Part shown: positions 45,924 through 54,627 of the stretch, one piece after another
Layout of the letters: every line of letters begins with the position of its first letter
Numbering within the stretch: the first letter of the stretch is position 1
Assembly (NCBI GenBank): GCA_035222895.1
Contig: JAVYIG010001038.1
Location: 124,001-188,000 of the forward strand
Reading direction: 5' to 3'
From: Strongylocentrotus droebachiensis
Taxonomy: Eukaryota > Echinodermata > Echinoidea > Camarodonta > Strongylocentrotidae
Length of the DNA stretch: 64,000 nt
Made by a program: the position numbers and the translations under genes
Notes under the pieces: model-generated
Seen by the model: the letters and a program-made list of their open reading frames with translations, nothing else
The model's database searches: none
What the model was told of the DNA's origin: nothing

Positions 45924-48039
45924 GTAGAACCGCTTTTGCCGCAGGGACAAGTAAATAGCACAATATACTTCAGTAAATTAAATTTATACATCATATATCA
46001 CACTGAAATGGATTCACAGCGTTTTACGTGTAAATTCGTCATGACTGTGCTACGAAATATTGTTCCTTGGTCGGTGGTTTTATTTATTTTTGTCCGAATC
46101 ATCATTCATAATTTTTTGTCTCCCTTACCTTTTTTTGGTTTCCATCATGTTAGATGCAATTATTCGCCATGTTTTGGATTTTTTTTCTTCAAAATTGACA
46201 TTGGCATTGTAAAGGGCATGTGGTGGGGTTTAGGGCAGGCTGAATGAATATGTTATTTTGCTTGTAAAAGGTTTCAAAAGACATATTCAATCAATTGTCA
46301 AACCAAAACGAAAATTAATGATTATATAAAATGCCTTCCTTTATTCAAAATCAGTTCCAACCAATGTTTCATACAGTTTTCTTCAGGAAAACAAAATCAT
46401 AGTACAAAATGCTTGGTTAATCATGTTTACTTTTCTTATATGTAAAATTTCATTTGAAGGTTTAAGTTTAAGTTGATATGCATCTAGGATGCACTAGACA
46501 TTAAAGGGACTTGGTAACATTGTTCAGATGAGAGATAATGGTGCTATTAAATGTAGTGACTTCAATGCTAGATGCACAATTAAAGATAATCTGAAAATTT
46601 GAGTGAAAATGGACCATTATTAATGATACAAATTTGGAAAAACTGATCTGAGCGATTCCTTAATTTTCCCCACTATATTATTACAATTTAATTACATTTT
46701 AGGTGAATGTAATTCGTTACAAAGCAATAGATTGACTCTACATACCTTTCCAGACATTCAAGTGTTGACAGATTTTTAATAGCTTGTTTTATGTCTTTTT
46801 TCATGGAAAAACGGTTTGGAAAATTCAAAAATGTTTAGGAGAATTTAATGTTAATCACAGTTAGAGGGTGTTGCACAGTGACGCCTTCAAAGAAAACCAT
46901 AGATATCTTCGTTGTTTGAGAATTTTTTCAGGATTTTGTTTGCATGTCAGAGAGTCAGTACAGTAGAAGGAATATAATCTGTAACATTTTAGACAAAAAT
47001 TTAGCAATTTTTTCATCAACCTTCAACAATGTTACCGAGTCACTTGACGAGAGCCAATTTGAAAGGAAGCATTGCAAAATGGAATGGCACGGAAAAAGCC
47101 CGGAAGGCGAAAGGTTAAACTGTTTGGTAATATCGGAAATAATGTTTGTTTATCCAGGAAAGCCTCTTCAACATGAATGCTATTTTTCCTTGGGGCCCTG
47201 CTATTATTCTACAGTTGTCAATTAAAAAAGATTACCCATTTAAATCTGGGTGGAGTTTGAGCACGTTTGAGTGCCGGGCCACTATAATTATCACGTCACC
47301 TCCTATCGGTGATTATATAATTGTAATTATTTTGAATAAATGACATTTTCGGTTTTTATGCCTGGTCACAGTAGAAGCGCAATTCTCAAGCTTTAATCTG
47401 TGTCATATAAAATGGTTCCCCTTCAGTACCATATAAATATGAATTGAAACGAATGCATTTGTTTCGGCTCCTGCGTTATTGTTTGGTTACATGTCGTTAT
47501 GCCGGAAGTTTGTTATTCCGACACTTCGTTTATTCCGAAGGTTTGTAATTCTGAAGGTTCATATTTCAGAAATGAAATAGGGTTCGTTATTCCAAAAATG
47601 ACGTAGAACCATGTATCGTTTATCGGAATTACGAACCTTCCGAATAAGGAGACAGTTTTCATTTTCAGAATTACACAACTTCAGAATAATGAACCCTCTT
47701 TCAAACCATGGGATTAGTAACGCCCTGGTATGGGGAAATTCACTTTTGTTGGAAGTACAAAACTTCCGAGTTATTAACGTTCAGAAGAACGAGGCCTCCC
47801 CTTTTTTCGTGCCACCTCATTTCAGAGCATCTGCATGTAAATTCTACCTGGTTCGGTGCAATAGTAACGTCGGACATCATCAGGAATCTGGAGGTCTGTT
47901 TGGAGGTCGGATATCAGCCAGTCTAGATCGGGTTGCATGGGTTTCGGGATCAATTGTACAGTCTCACCGCTCTCCAGAGTGATCAAAGGACATGACATCA
48001 TAGTCACATGAGGACAGACGTCATGTACGTCATATGATG
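24922..48039 (-). CDS. Gene B: EGF-SRCR-discoidin-discoidin extracellular protein (3' part, multi-exon)
   Basis: Hand-assembled exons in transcript order: 47848-48039, 44761-44865, 43372-43530, 42151-42327, 40619-40941, 40211-40367, 38471-38706, 25601-25750, 24922-25065. Phases are 1-1, 1-1, 1-1, 1-1, 1-0, 0-1, 1-0, 0-0, then 0 to stop, so every junction stays in frame. The product is a linear mosaic of a short cysteine-bearing segment, one EGF-like domain, one SRCR-like domain and two F5/8 type C (discoidin) domains. Such domains bind glycans, lipids or proteins outside the cell, so a secreted or surface adhesion or recognition role is inferred; no specific name is recognised. The intron between the last F5/8C N-terminal exon and the middle exon is about 12.7 kb and houses the LINE at 30262-37168. 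Signal peptide and start codon were not located. Confidence 0.85.
25140..25330 (+). mobile_element. SINE-like fragment between the last two exons of gene B
   Basis: Contains agaaaagcctcatcagtatc, aagggccctgcaattc and acccatttacacctgggtgg, then cttgcctcg. A 143-codon plus-strand ORF over 24904-25335 is chance: its left half is the antisense of the terminal F5/8C exon and its right half is this SINE. Confidence 0.6.
25601..25750 (-). CDS. Gene B exon: second F5/8C domain, middle part
   Basis: 150 nt, phase 0-0, donor AAA|gtgagt. Reads [18 protein letters not shown], then [16 protein letters not shown], the central 'VDLG....vtgv.tQGR ... v.~f.vsyS.Dg..W' block of F5/8C domains. It fits between NNKWLK of exon 38471-38706 and TYAGNFD of the terminal exon with no missing residues. 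A (CT)n tract about 220 bp upstream separates it from the large TE-filled intron. Confidence 0.88.
25969..26232. repeat. (CT)n-rich microsatellite
   Basis: About 260 bp of CT with CCCC interruptions and an internal near-duplication (cacgtcaccctctccccat and catgtcaccctctccccat). Located just upstream, in transcript sense, of the middle F5/8C exon of gene B. The 95-120 codon ORFs here are artefacts. Confidence 0.93.
26236..26645 (-). repeat. 175-bp satellite, array 2 (inverted)
   Basis: About two and a third units in reverse orientation relative to arrays 1 and 3 (caaaatggccgccatccgag). Starts directly after the (CT)n tract and stops where the gypsy relic begins. Confidence 0.9.
26649..28660 (-). 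mobile_element. Decayed Ty3/gypsy retrotransposon (gag, protease, RT remnants)
   Basis: In transcript order: a primer-site-like TGGTGACCCCGACGTGA near 28635-28651; gag at 28278-28538 with [20 protein letters not shown]; a (GAA)n expansion at 27893-27945; protease around 27600-27690 with [14 protein letters not shown]; reverse transcriptase at 26930-27484 ([15 protein letters not shown]) and 26758-26900 ([17 protein letters not shown]). Several frameshifts and deletions separate the blocks and no LTR pair is evident. Inactive relic within the large intron of gene B. Confidence 0.88.
28767..28985. repeat. Two-unit ~112-bp tandem repeat
   Basis: ttgttgtgcccagttgaact at 28769 and ttgttgtgtccagctgaact at 28881 begin two similar units (ataactggacacaaac / ataactggatacaaac). 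They lie beside the presumed LTR side of the gypsy relic and could be LTR-internal repeats. Confidence 0.65.
29680..30232 (+). repeat. 175-bp satellite, array 3
   Basis: Three diverged units (about 29700, 29870 and 30051; one has an 8-bp insertion) with the same terminal agagggcgcccttcttg as array 1. The LINE starts about 30 bp further on. Confidence 0.92.
30375..31397 (+). CDS. LINE ORF1: coiled-coil RNA-binding protein, L1 ORF1p-like
   Basis: 340 residues. Basic N-terminus ([12 protein letters not shown]), then a predicted coiled coil around residues 90-170 with heptad-like [18 protein letters not shown] and [17 protein letters not shown]. An RRM-like region follows near 175-260 ([34 protein letters not shown]), then a basic C-terminal domain. 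This order matches L1/Tx1 ORF1p proteins that trimerise and coat the element's RNA. No zinc knuckle seen. The start is the first ATG of the frame, about 113 bases into the element. Confidence 0.88.
   Translation: MSKRQERSKANKGPYLLRDRKTRGGLTQTVSATTKASSLTGATSGEPPGETVAEGAFLRSTSPREPTDYTQPSAAEKDNMAPPATDMVSHSEFVKITDKIIDKLDLLNANVTSIHKEIAEIRANMTDLQAAVADSSARLTNIENDALPKMQKKNENLEKDLTQKLMALELHDRKMNLLIYGVEKKKDEKVVQVVRNVIEELGFSKEEVEKIFFANAHRLPRRIVTQGNERNAGRGQTGHDPIIVRFLAMMDRDSVLNAYQQRARMRPVTLEGQAAARPATRFVTDLPAPLKRKRFMLEQQAYQMRKNENKSTRIKLIGTSLQLECREKGNFNSPWRAVIG
31398..32756 (+). other. LINE inter-ORF spacer
   Basis: About 1.36 kb between ORF1 and ORF2, with a CTTTT-rich tract at 32240-32295 and no long ORF on either strand in the sense frame. 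Such a long spacer is unusual for L1-like elements, where ORFs normally abut or lie within some tens of bases. ORF2 translation would need re-initiation, an internal entry or a separate transcript. Confidence 0.6.
32757..36545 (+). CDS. LINE ORF2: APE endonuclease / reverse transcriptase
   Basis: 1262 residues, no stop or frameshift. N-terminal APE-type endonuclease: [12 protein letters not shown], then GGDFN at residues 149-153 and DHSAIH from 238. Reverse transcriptase: [51 protein letters not shown] (aspartates at 610 and 616), [13 protein letters not shown], then YADD with the aspartates at 712-713. A C-terminal CCHC motif spans C1145, C1148, H1157 and C1162. It should nick DNA and prime reverse transcription at the target. 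Strongly A/T-rich codons, unlike the host exons. Confidence 0.95.
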   Translation: MMDRKNDLLNFVSLNVKGLRDVTKRNAIVKWSRQRGDIIFFQETFSTNDVEDRWEREWSGECFFSHGTNHSRGVCILISQKLKLKVLRSECDSDGRYIILEIEVQNIRYIICNVYFPVREKKQEQIDFLNHLIVRLNKFNLNKSLMIIGGDFNMIRNFELDISSKGSIRGHKFNLEFEDFLGRFDMLDIWRKRNLDTIQYTYRQNNPLIQSRLDYWIVSNELEKQIAECNIIPSIAPDHSAIHLGLPLGDKGFQKIGPSYWKFNNSLCLDVEYVQYMRAEIKSVVDQGKKDITDARVLWDFVKMKVHEKTKKYSKGRAQETKENLRKLEGDIQKLELSLIISPDNDTLQNLKSKRKELKVLYDQKVVGLKVRSRAKWFEESEINENYFKQLLASNQKKTFIDKLQLDGRNEETSDPKQILKEIKHFYHNLYSENEKMDRTDDLFFNMSHLNISEASKKSCDEKITFGECTSMLNKMSLNKSPGNDGLSVEFYRIFWPDIGNLVLDSFNASFEKGELSTTQKQGVITVIKKEGKNPLYIRNYRPITLLNVDYKLLSKLLAEKIKNVLEEVIHVDQVGFLPGRNIGEAVRIIDDVIFYTQVYKVQGFLVTVDFEKAFDTVSHSYMNFLLKKYGFGPYFCRWIEVLYKNVVSCVMNGGFSTGYFEIGRGVRQGDPLSPYLFLLIIETLAVVIRNEQKLKGILIGNIQTKIVMYADDCSIFLKDTEDMKILEKILDSFSHVSGLKINRDKTQIMKLGSSSHSNENLTGITLGKMVSLVKVLGIYFSLDINVKEEMNYKEILSKIKRLLGWWKQRDLTLFGKIQLVKVFAISKLLYVSSIMSVPPSVFKEVEKICFNFIWNGHDKIKRNILYLNYDKGGLKMLNFKYMIYAQRVVWIKKLLGGNNDMKWKQFFEYIFRTVGGKLIFFCNYNPKTINIKAPNLYLDFLNIWNYLKEKEYIVKETHNENQIIFHNTFIEGRIIPFNAKLFHVNIFQVKHLTDAEGDMRSGDYFIRKGLNVDDLFLLNDLYTKLPAAWKIKRICRGRDDTLNDTVDLSNINFIINKTVYSFESVSSKMLYNIFIAIIQDAFAFKHPEVIALNLDKSETTTCFSIPRFSTLDGKLREFQYKLLHNIIFCNDKLYLFGLIRSNLCSFCRKEVETYRHIFFECSEGTRIWNEMGNSLKMFQFLSMQWIDVLLGFRKNMKDNILLNHVLIMVKYMIYSNRKNGKFPTSKEICKAVENSKKVEHEKAKLKDKLPIHYQKWENFTP
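37171..37334. repeat. 164-bp inverted repeat directly after the LINE tail
   Basis: caaatagtgaatggtc at the left matches gaccattcactatttg at the right; the arms continue through ttgcaatggtac and gaggtgaaagataagagacgc with a loop around ttcaacgaggcgcaaccgag. Probably a fold-back MITE. Confidence 0.85.
37500..38060. repeat. Nested inverted repeats at the left edge of copy B
   Basis: 37597-37675 (ttatttatgcgtaaattaag and atgatgtgagcgc) is complementary to 37786-37858. 37515-37540 (aatacaccagtttacagttg) pairs with 37870-37897. A separate hairpin at 37903-38002 pairs gcaccattgcactctgacgt with its mirror. A perfect palindrome ggccccaaaattggggcc sits near 37581-37598. Confidence 0.85.
38471..38706 (-). 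CDS. Gene B exon: second F5/8C domain, N-terminal part
   Basis: 236 nt, phase 1 to 0. Reads [20 protein letters not shown], then [10 protein letters not shown] and [15 protein letters not shown], ending NNKWLK. The five extra codons relative to gene A contain GEWVS next to VGAWV, as if a short segment had been duplicated or lost in frame. It is the last exon inside the duplicated block; the next exon is 12.7 kb away across the LINE. Confidence 0.87.
39100..40030. other. Copy B private insertion of unknown nature
   Basis: No counterpart in copy A, which has a different insertion here. Overlapping ORFs occur on both strands (39379-39657 plus, 39331-39603 minus) without a recognisable domain. 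I could not find inverted ends or a target duplication. Confidence 0.45.
40211..40367 (-). CDS. Gene B exon: first F5/8C domain, C-terminal half
   Basis: 157 nt, phase 0 to 1, donor ATAG|gtagt-like (gttagtgc). Same reading as the gene A exon with about five base differences over 157, four of them replacing residues (for example the NHGYV/NYGHV swap). FRIHP and LRMELYGYG are retained. Confidence 0.88.
40619..40941 (-). CDS. Gene B exon: first F5/8C domain, N-terminal half
   Basis: 323 nt, phase 1 to 0. Shows [47 protein letters not shown] and [12 protein letters not shown]. The reading frame is open and the core motifs are unchanged from gene A. The many differences fall mostly between these motifs (the segment around SESSC...YCS and the residues before QYQWMQ). 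Confidence 0.9.
42151..42327 (-). CDS. Gene B exon: SRCR-like domain, second half
   Basis: 177 nt, phase 1-1, acceptor attgaactag, donor CCCG|gtgagta. [20 protein letters not shown] and ISIVCC are present. By hand, about 14 bases and eight residues differ from gene A, including W to G and E to K close together. The (ATT)n tract just downstream of the donor is shared with gene A. Confidence 0.8.
43372..43530 (-). CDS. Gene B exon: SRCR-like domain, first half
   Basis: 159 nt, phase 1-1, donor GAAG|gtaaga. Encodes [20 protein letters not shown] and [19 protein letters not shown]. About ten bases differ from gene A and most change an amino acid. Here the intron downstream lacks the 660-bp tandem-repeat insertion that follows the gene A exon. 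Confidence 0.8.
44240..44716 (-). pseudogene. Degenerate EGF exon array, copy B (three units)
   Basis: Three relatives of the EGF exon repeat downstream of 44761. Unit 2 (44603-44716) reads [12 protein letters not shown] and [14 protein letters not shown], with the sixth cysteine changed to W and the first absent. Unit 3 (about 44427-44520) has LHGGT followed by an in-frame TGA. Unit 4 (about 44268-44350) keeps only HGGKCTHEE. The gap between the true EGF exon and unit 2 is about 44 nt, too short for an ordinary intron. Confidence 0.75.
44761..44865 (-). CDS. Gene B exon: EGF-like domain
   Basis: 105 nt, phase 1-1, acceptor tttttgtcaccag, donor GAAA|gtaagt. Reads [16 protein letters not shown], then [15 protein letters not shown]; six cysteines with standard EGF spacing. 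No clear calcium-binding N-terminal consensus. It joins the SRCR exon at 43530 in phase if the degenerate EGF units in between are skipped. Confidence 0.9.
46505..47044. mobile_element. Degraded TTAA-type MITE, copy B only
   Basis: Left end TTAA-AGGGACTTGGTAACATTG and right end CAATGTTACCGAGTCACTTG are inverted with some decay. Copy A at 11150-11200 lacks the block. Same end style as the 62128 element. Confidence 0.62.
47148..47275 (+). mobile_element. Old SINE-like fragment, copy B
   Basis: Copy B counterpart of 11285-11420; ends where copy A continues with cggaattcgaaacctctac. Confidence 0.55.
47848..48039 (-). CDS. Gene B exon: cysteine-bearing extracellular segment, family unknown
   Basis: 192 nt, phase 1-1, acceptor tttcaattctag, donor CCAG|gtagaa. 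Contains [15 protein letters not shown] and RRYYCTEP. It is the most upstream exon of gene B that I can place firmly. The split codon at its start needs one base from an earlier exon, which would be supplied by the phase-1 end of the propeller exon at 60544 if that belongs to the same gene. Confidence 0.7.
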
Positions 48040-48416
48040 CTAGAATTGAAATCAGTAAAAGAATTAATAAACTAATCAACACATCGATAGATAAATAATT
48101 AAACGAATTGATAAATGTAGAAGTAAAAGTGAAAACAAAAAGAAAGATAAAATGAATAAACAAATAATTGAATAAATATAAATAAATATAAACAAAAGAA
48201 AAATGACTAGGCTATGTACGAGGTATAAAAAAATGATAATTGTGTAGTTCTTGTTGTTCAAATAGGTTAGTAATTAATTTAAATTAACACGAAACACACT
48301 CAAAAAAGAGTTTTTCTCATTAAATCTTTGCCTTGGAATAATTGACGTTTTATTGAATATCTGTATTTTAAAGTGATAACATAATGACGAGTGAAATAAT
48401 AATAATAATAATTTAT

Positions 48417-48610
48417 AGATGTCATCTTAAATAGCCCAGCTACTATATGAATATGCTCCACTGCGCTTGATACAAAGTATTACTTTATTAACCCGGCTGT
48501 AGCTCAGCCGTCATAGGCGCTAAAGCATTATAACAAAAAATCTCCATAGAGGGTACATATTTCCTTCATCTAGGTGGAGAGTGGGATATGTAAAACGTGC
48601 AAAAGTACAA
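48417..48610 (-). mobile_element. SINE, tRNA head deleted, copy B
   Basis: Corresponds to the body of 12509-12783 (gatgtcatcttaaatagccc to gtaaaacgtgc) but the tRNA-like head and about 800 bp beyond it are missing relative to copy A. Confidence 0.72.
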
Positions 48611-49193
48611 AAGTGCCATAAGTGACATAATATTCCAAAGTCAAATGGCAATTGAATTGTGACATATTTGGCTGAAGAACCGTGGCGTTAGTATATCAAT
48701 GGAAAGACCGAGTATCATGAACAAACGCTAATAATCAGCGACCACCAAGGAATTTTTTGTTTGTGTGTGTGCGTGAGTGTGTGTGTGTGTGGAGGGGAGG
48801 TGTGTATTTACACGCGCATAATATATCTTGCAATGACGTGAAATGAAACGTGGCTACAGATACTTGTTTAAATAGTAGTAGAAAATAATAAGTGTACCCC
48901 TCCCCACACATACCCTCACAAGTTCGGCGGCTCCTGACAATAACGTCAAAAATAGAACATGAGGGTGTTTGTTCATATTCTTATTTTCATTTGTTGTCAA
49001 AGCCTATTTTAGAATGTTTGTTATCAAAATTATTTTAGGAGGTTACCTGTTATCGGAAATAATAGGTTCACGATGAGGAAACAGGTTGTCCAAGGGTAAG
49101 TCTGGTGAAAAAAAAAAGAAACATTGAAACATTGAATTATACATGGGCCTATACCGAAATGAAGTTGATCAGTAAAGCTGTTAATTTTGTTTC

Positions 49194-49229
<36 letters not shown>

Positions 49230-50659
49230 AATGTCTCGCCTTCTCCCTCTCTCTTAATACCTATCTACTCACCTCTTTCCTTTTTATTCTTTTGTCTGTA
49301 TTTTTGTTTATTATGATGCATAAATTTGCATTGTTATATTGTTTTGTTCGTGGTATACAAATAATTCATGTTTGCGAGTGAGTTAGCGAATACGCACTAC
49401 ATGCAGGTAAAATCACAATGAATGAGACTCGTCTAGTTCATTGTTCTTCTCGTTAATAACCATGTGCAGTGCATGTCACTAATGTACAAGCTTAAATTGA
49501 TTATAAGACGGGTCTACAGTATGAGTTTGAAGTCGACAAATTGACTAAAAACCCGATCAAAATGACAAGAGTCGCACAATCATGGAGGCCGCCATTTGCT
49601 TTATTGAATTACGTCACATCCCAACAGAGGATGAATCACACTTCGCAAGGAATAATAAGACTTTATCAAGACGTAAATCATTCTTTTAGTAATTGAGGGG
49701 AAATTCGGTTTTCTTTTATTAAGAAAGACATCCTAGGAAAATATTAAGTTCGAAAATATGCGAAAATACAACAAATAATGAGCCTCAGTACAAAAAGAAA
49801 TAACGTACCCTGTCTTTGTAAATATATATACATATATATGTAAGAATCCATCATATATACAATAAAACAAACAAAAAACTCAATTTATGCACGCGAAGTT
49901 CGGGTCGCGGGAAAATCGTACACTGTGCGATGGGCTCACCAAATTCCTGTAGACAAGAATCTTTCTTTCCATTGCGGTGAATATTTTTTTTGGAAAATGT
50001 TAATTTTCTTATTGTGGATTTTAATCCGGAGTCAACGTTGTACTCGATAAACGAAATACGTACAAAAACGGTAAAAAATCCCGACACTTTCTTTGATAAA
50101 TTAAGTTGAGTTTTTCTTGATTTAAAGCATTAATCTATTTTCCATCGTATACATTTCCTCTATTTCGTGCATCCTTATTTCCGTATAATTAATATAAAAT
50201 GCGCACTCCAAAGTTTAAAAAGAAATCGAAATATTTGTATATGGTCGTGACCATAGGCCACTATTAGCACGCCCGTGTAACCACTTTTGGATTGAATTAC
50301 AAAAACAAATCTATTCTTTCACTTTTTTATTCATTTCATTATTATGAAAATACAGGTAAAAATAAATAGATAGTTAGCCTGTAAATTAAAACAATATAGA
50401 CACTTTTAAATCGTATCACTTAGCCACGACACCCACAACTCAAACAAAAACCAACTAGCAAAACCATATACTCACAAACGTGTACAAACCTCAATAACAT
50501 ACACTCACAAGTACACGCTCATACACCCCACAGCCCCACTAAACACCCACGCTCTCTCACACACACACACACACAACCCACCACGTCTACGTACACATAT
50601 ATGCACACACAAGGATGCTACTAGCTTTTATGTACCTTTGAACAATTATTATTGTAATC

Positions 50660-50915
50660 AATAATAATATGTCGATTTATATACTCTACTGCGCTTAATA
50701 CAAAGAACCACATTATTACCCAGGCTGTTGCTGATTGCCCCTAAATAGGCGCGAAAGCATTCAAGTAATTTCTTCCTACCGGGTACCTACTGACTTCACC
50801 TGGGTGGAGAATTACAATGTAGATTAATGACTTACAAAAAGACATTAGCGCCGCGGCAGGACTCGAACCGAGAACAAAGTGATTCAAATTCCGGTGACGT
50901 ATCCACTAGACCATC
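50660..50915 (-). mobile_element. tRNA-derived SINE, copy B counterpart
   Basis: Orthologous to 15964-16228 with ggttcgagtcctgccgcg as B box. Followed by short ATT/ACT repeats in both copies. Confidence 0.84.
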
Positions 50916-51761
50916 ATCATTATCATTAATTAGTATTAATATTACTACCACTACTTCTACTACTACTACTGCCATCTTTATTATTAATATTATAGGGTTA
51001 TTGGAGATTCCTGTATCACTCATGTAATATAAAACGTTGTTTGATTGTTGTTCCAAGTTTTGTCCGTCTCCCAATGTTCATGTTTGATCTACTATCATAA
51101 GAATCTTTAATTATGTCTGACCGGTGAAGTATGAACTCGGTACATTTTTATACATCCGATCTGTGTTTATATTACGTGAGTGAACAGGTATATCCGGTGA
51201 AATTGGTAGGATCCCTAAAACAATAAAAGGCATTTGTCCAATAATATATAAACAAAAATATAAACAATAAGAAATGATAAAATAATATATAAAAAGGGGA
51301 TATGTCATGAAACTTTTTGTACATAATCGATCTACTGTCGAAACTATCAACATTGTGAAACATAAGGAAAAGCACCTTTTTTATAACTTTCAAACCGGCC
51401 ATTACCTCTCATACACACTGTTCCACAAGTTATTTTTTTACTAAAATAATCAGAAAACCTTTTATTCTCACCTTCATGATACCTGTCCATCCTTGTTTAC
51501 CTTGAGCAGACATGATGCTATTCGATCGCTGAAAACACCAGTTCTAAAGCCTAATTGCGTTGGCATATCAACCCGTATATACGGGATATGAGCCTACCAG
51601 TGTCTTTGGTGAAATACTGATGAGACAAAATTGAATTGTATACGAAAGGAGTAGCCCACCCGGTTGCAAAACTGTGGTAGCATATATTGGCGACTAGTCA
51701 AGTGGCGACATGAATATGCATTATTCCCTACGTCACAGATGTGCGTGCGTGTGTCATATTA

Positions 51762-51869
51762 AGGACTTTTAGATTCGCACGAAGACAATGTGGATTGCTA
51801 CGATCGACGTTCTTTTAATGCAAGTGAATAGACGTCACACGTATCAGTCCACGCAAATCTAAAAGTCCC
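51762..51869. mobile_element. 108-bp MITE, same family, copy B only
   Basis: Inverted relative to 3246-3357 in its core (cgatcgacgtt against aacgtcgatcg type). TIRs AGGACTTTTAGATTCGC / GCAAATCTAAAAGTCCC with flanking TA. Copy A has the empty site tcacatactagtacac near 17040. Confidence 0.87.
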
Positions 51870-52857
51870 TATTTAGTACACTAGTACGTTCATCGAACGT
51901 TGCTCCGGAATGAAGAGAAATCACTATAAAGGACAAAGTACTCCATGAGGCCAAGTACAAAAAGAGAATTAACTAGACATGGAATACTTGTTTGGAACAA
52001 GTATAGGTGGGCTGTTTCCGCTAAAATTTGAGATAAAATAGAGCAAAAAAAACCCAGAGAATTAAAAATAGCAGTACGGTCCTCAGAGCGACATCATCTC
52101 CTTAATCTAGCTAGTTTTTTTTAATAACATAGTGAAGAAATCCTTTCAAAAAGGGGTAACATCTATGTGTCATCAAATTAGATTCGATTTTTCATTAATG
52201 CATTATTCTTTCGTGGCTTCATAAAAAAAACCTTCAAAAGATGATTTGTAGAAAAGATTAAGAAAAGAAAACAGGTGCACCAAGCAGCTCATTGTACTTA
52301 CTGGGTATAACCAAATGGACACTTTTTGTCAGGTACTTTTATTTTGCTTAAATTTCGATAGTTGACATCCAGATATTGTACAAAATGTCTGGATTCGAAT
52401 TAGATGGTTGAAGTTGTTTTATTTTTTTCCTTATTTTTTTCATTGCTTTCAAGAAGATAATTTCAAACTTGGGCTAAAATCTACCCCATACAAATTGTCA
52501 TTGTAAACAGTGGTCTATGAGAGTGTAGGCCTAGGGCGCTTGTGGCTAACAATAGCACTTTACAAAATCTTTCATCCGGGCCTGCAAATTGTGAAGTTTG
52601 AAGAGCATACTTGCATATTGATACCGTGATGTGATGATAGTTAGTTTCTTGTCTTTCCTCAGTTAAAAATGCAGATCATGTGCAGAACTCCCCACCCTGG
52701 TTGTACTTAAAACTGTGTAGATATCCCTACGCCATTAAACCGAGCGCCACCGCCATCGAGCCAGGAGGCATAGTAATCTTCTTTTGTGTATCTATAGACC
52801 GAGGTTTCTTTGGTTTATATAGGAAAATGTGGAGGCGGCACTACCTGGGGAGCAGGT

Positions 52858-53320
52858 GCCCCCACTTTTTCAAGTACCCCAAAAGTGCCCCTTTTTACAT
52901 AGGAAAAGAGCCCCTTTAAATTTTTAAGAATTGCCTCTATTACTTCGTAGAAGTGACCCTTCCCCTTTACACCTCTTATAAGTGCCCCTTTCATTTCGAC
53001 ACGTCCCCCTGTTCCTTCGACAAGTCCCCATTTTCCTTTGCAATAAGTGTCCATTTTCCATCCTTATAAGTGCCTTTTTTATCTCTAGTAACTGCCCCTT
53101 TTCAGGTACGAGAAATGCCCTTTTCCCCTTTTGATAAGCGCCTCCTTCACCTCTGATAATTGCCCTATTCAAATATGAGAGGTGCCCTTTTACTTTGACA
53201 AGTGCCCTTTCCCCTCCTGATAAGTACTCCTTTCATCTCTGATGAGTGCCCCTTTTCTCCTCTAATAACTGCCCCTTTATTTAACAGACGCCCCCTTTCC
53301 TTTCTAATAAATGCTCTTTT
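52858..53320. repeat. Degenerate AGTGCCCCTTTT minisatellite, copy B
   Basis: Same repeat as 18040-18395 but longer by roughly 100 bp (extra units around 53045-53160), so unit number changed after the duplication. Confidence 0.78.
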
Positions 53321-53371
53321 TCCTTCTTTGTAAAACCGTTGGTCTGCATTTTTAATATATCAATGTCCACT

Positions 53372-53480
53372 GGTATTTTCCCAAGCAAAATTAAAATTGC
53401 GAAGATTATTCCTGTTTTTAAAAAGGACGATCGTCATTCATTAATAAATTATCGACCAATATCATTCTTGCTGATTATAA
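53372..53480 (+). pseudogene. Tiny LINE reverse-transcriptase relic, copy B
   Basis: Counterpart of 18434-18540, here without the stop (KKDDRHSLINYRPISFLL). Confidence 0.72.
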
Positions 53481-53510
53481 GTATCGGCTTGCATGGTGAT
53501 GTAGGTATGC

Positions 53511-53905
53511 AGTAGGCTTGCGGTTGCACCATGTGAGAGAGAGAGAGGAAGGATTGGGAAATCCTGAAAAGGACTCTCGATAATCTTTTTTTCTTGAGCG
53601 TGTGTAGTCCTGAAAAGGACTGTTGGTGTAGTCTTGAAAAAGACTGTTGGTGTAGTCTTGAAAAAGACTGTTGGTTATCGTTTTTAGCTTATAGTTCTAA
53701 GGAGAACTATAACGCCGGTTGGAGAGGATAGGGGGAGGGGGTGGCTCGATGTTTCGTCAGGAGAGAGGCTTTACAAAGATTTGAATTGTACATGAATTAT
53801 ATTTTCTAGGTCTAAAATCAAGGTATGATATGTTTTAAATCTAAGTTTTAACACATATATTTTATACAGTAGGCTTGCCGGTGCGCCATGTGAGAGAGAG
53901 AGGGA
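53511..53905 (-). mobile_element. Same repeat, copy B, ribozyme core deleted and hairpin expanded
   Basis: Direct repeats at 53511 and 53878. Three hairpins at exact 24-nt spacing (53606, 53630, 53654) against two in copy A, plus one imperfect. The hammerhead-like core has lost about 20 nt, leaving gctcgatgtttcgtcagg at 53744-53761. Confidence 0.5.
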
Positions 53906-54252
53906 GGATTGAGGATTGATACATTTATTTTGGCTGGCCGAATATCTCGCAAAATTATCAGATATATATATTTATATATTTTGAAGTTGACAAGGATCAA
54001 GATCGCGCCAGAGCGTCAAGTCGTGACATAAAACTTATTTCAATCCCGTCCCCAATTCTAAAGTTGTTCACCAAATCATACATGCAACACAACTCACAAG
54101 CAAGATGAAGGTCAAACGGCTCACAGTTGGTTATTATTTCGTGCTGCCAAATTTATCGTTTAGCGTTACCTCTTAATCGGGTTACTCTTAATTAAGCTTA
54201 ATTCAGATATGACACAACGAAATCGTGGCGTTTTTTTCTTCACTTTTTCTTC

Positions 54253-54293
<41 letters not shown>

Positions 54294-54627
54294 CGACGTA
54301 AAATGTAATGCGATTCAAATTGCTTAGTGAATACACGCAAGTCCTTTGTGGCCCGCAGTCGCCGTTCATTTACATGGCGGCTTTAATTCTTACGGTGCTT
54401 CAACGCGCCATATCTGAACAAGCCTTTAAGCTGTACAGATGAGGCAATACAGAAGATTCAATACAATTCAATTTAGTTTATTTCACTTCTAATTAAAAAC
54501 CTAACATAGCGATGACATTTCAATATATTATACATCGTCTGACTCTGAATAAATTGATTCCGTCCTGTCTCCGACACGAGGTGGCGCTACACCTCGTACA
54601 TCTTCCACGTTTGTTAAACCATGTTAA

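Larger units (their letters stand above)
44866..47847. other. Gene B intron between the unknown exon and the EGF exon
   Basis: Contains (CT)n at 45888-45920, the TTAA-type MITE 46505-47044 and the old SINE fragment. Matches the gene A intron 9440-11932, which shows nothing else. Confidence 0.65.
48040..51400. other. Copy B non-coding interval upstream of the first placed exon
   Basis: Counterpart of 12125-16680: SINE body, short (TG)n at 48765-48790, (CT)n at 49190-49230, weak CA repeat near 50550. No exon can be supported. Confidence 0.6.
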
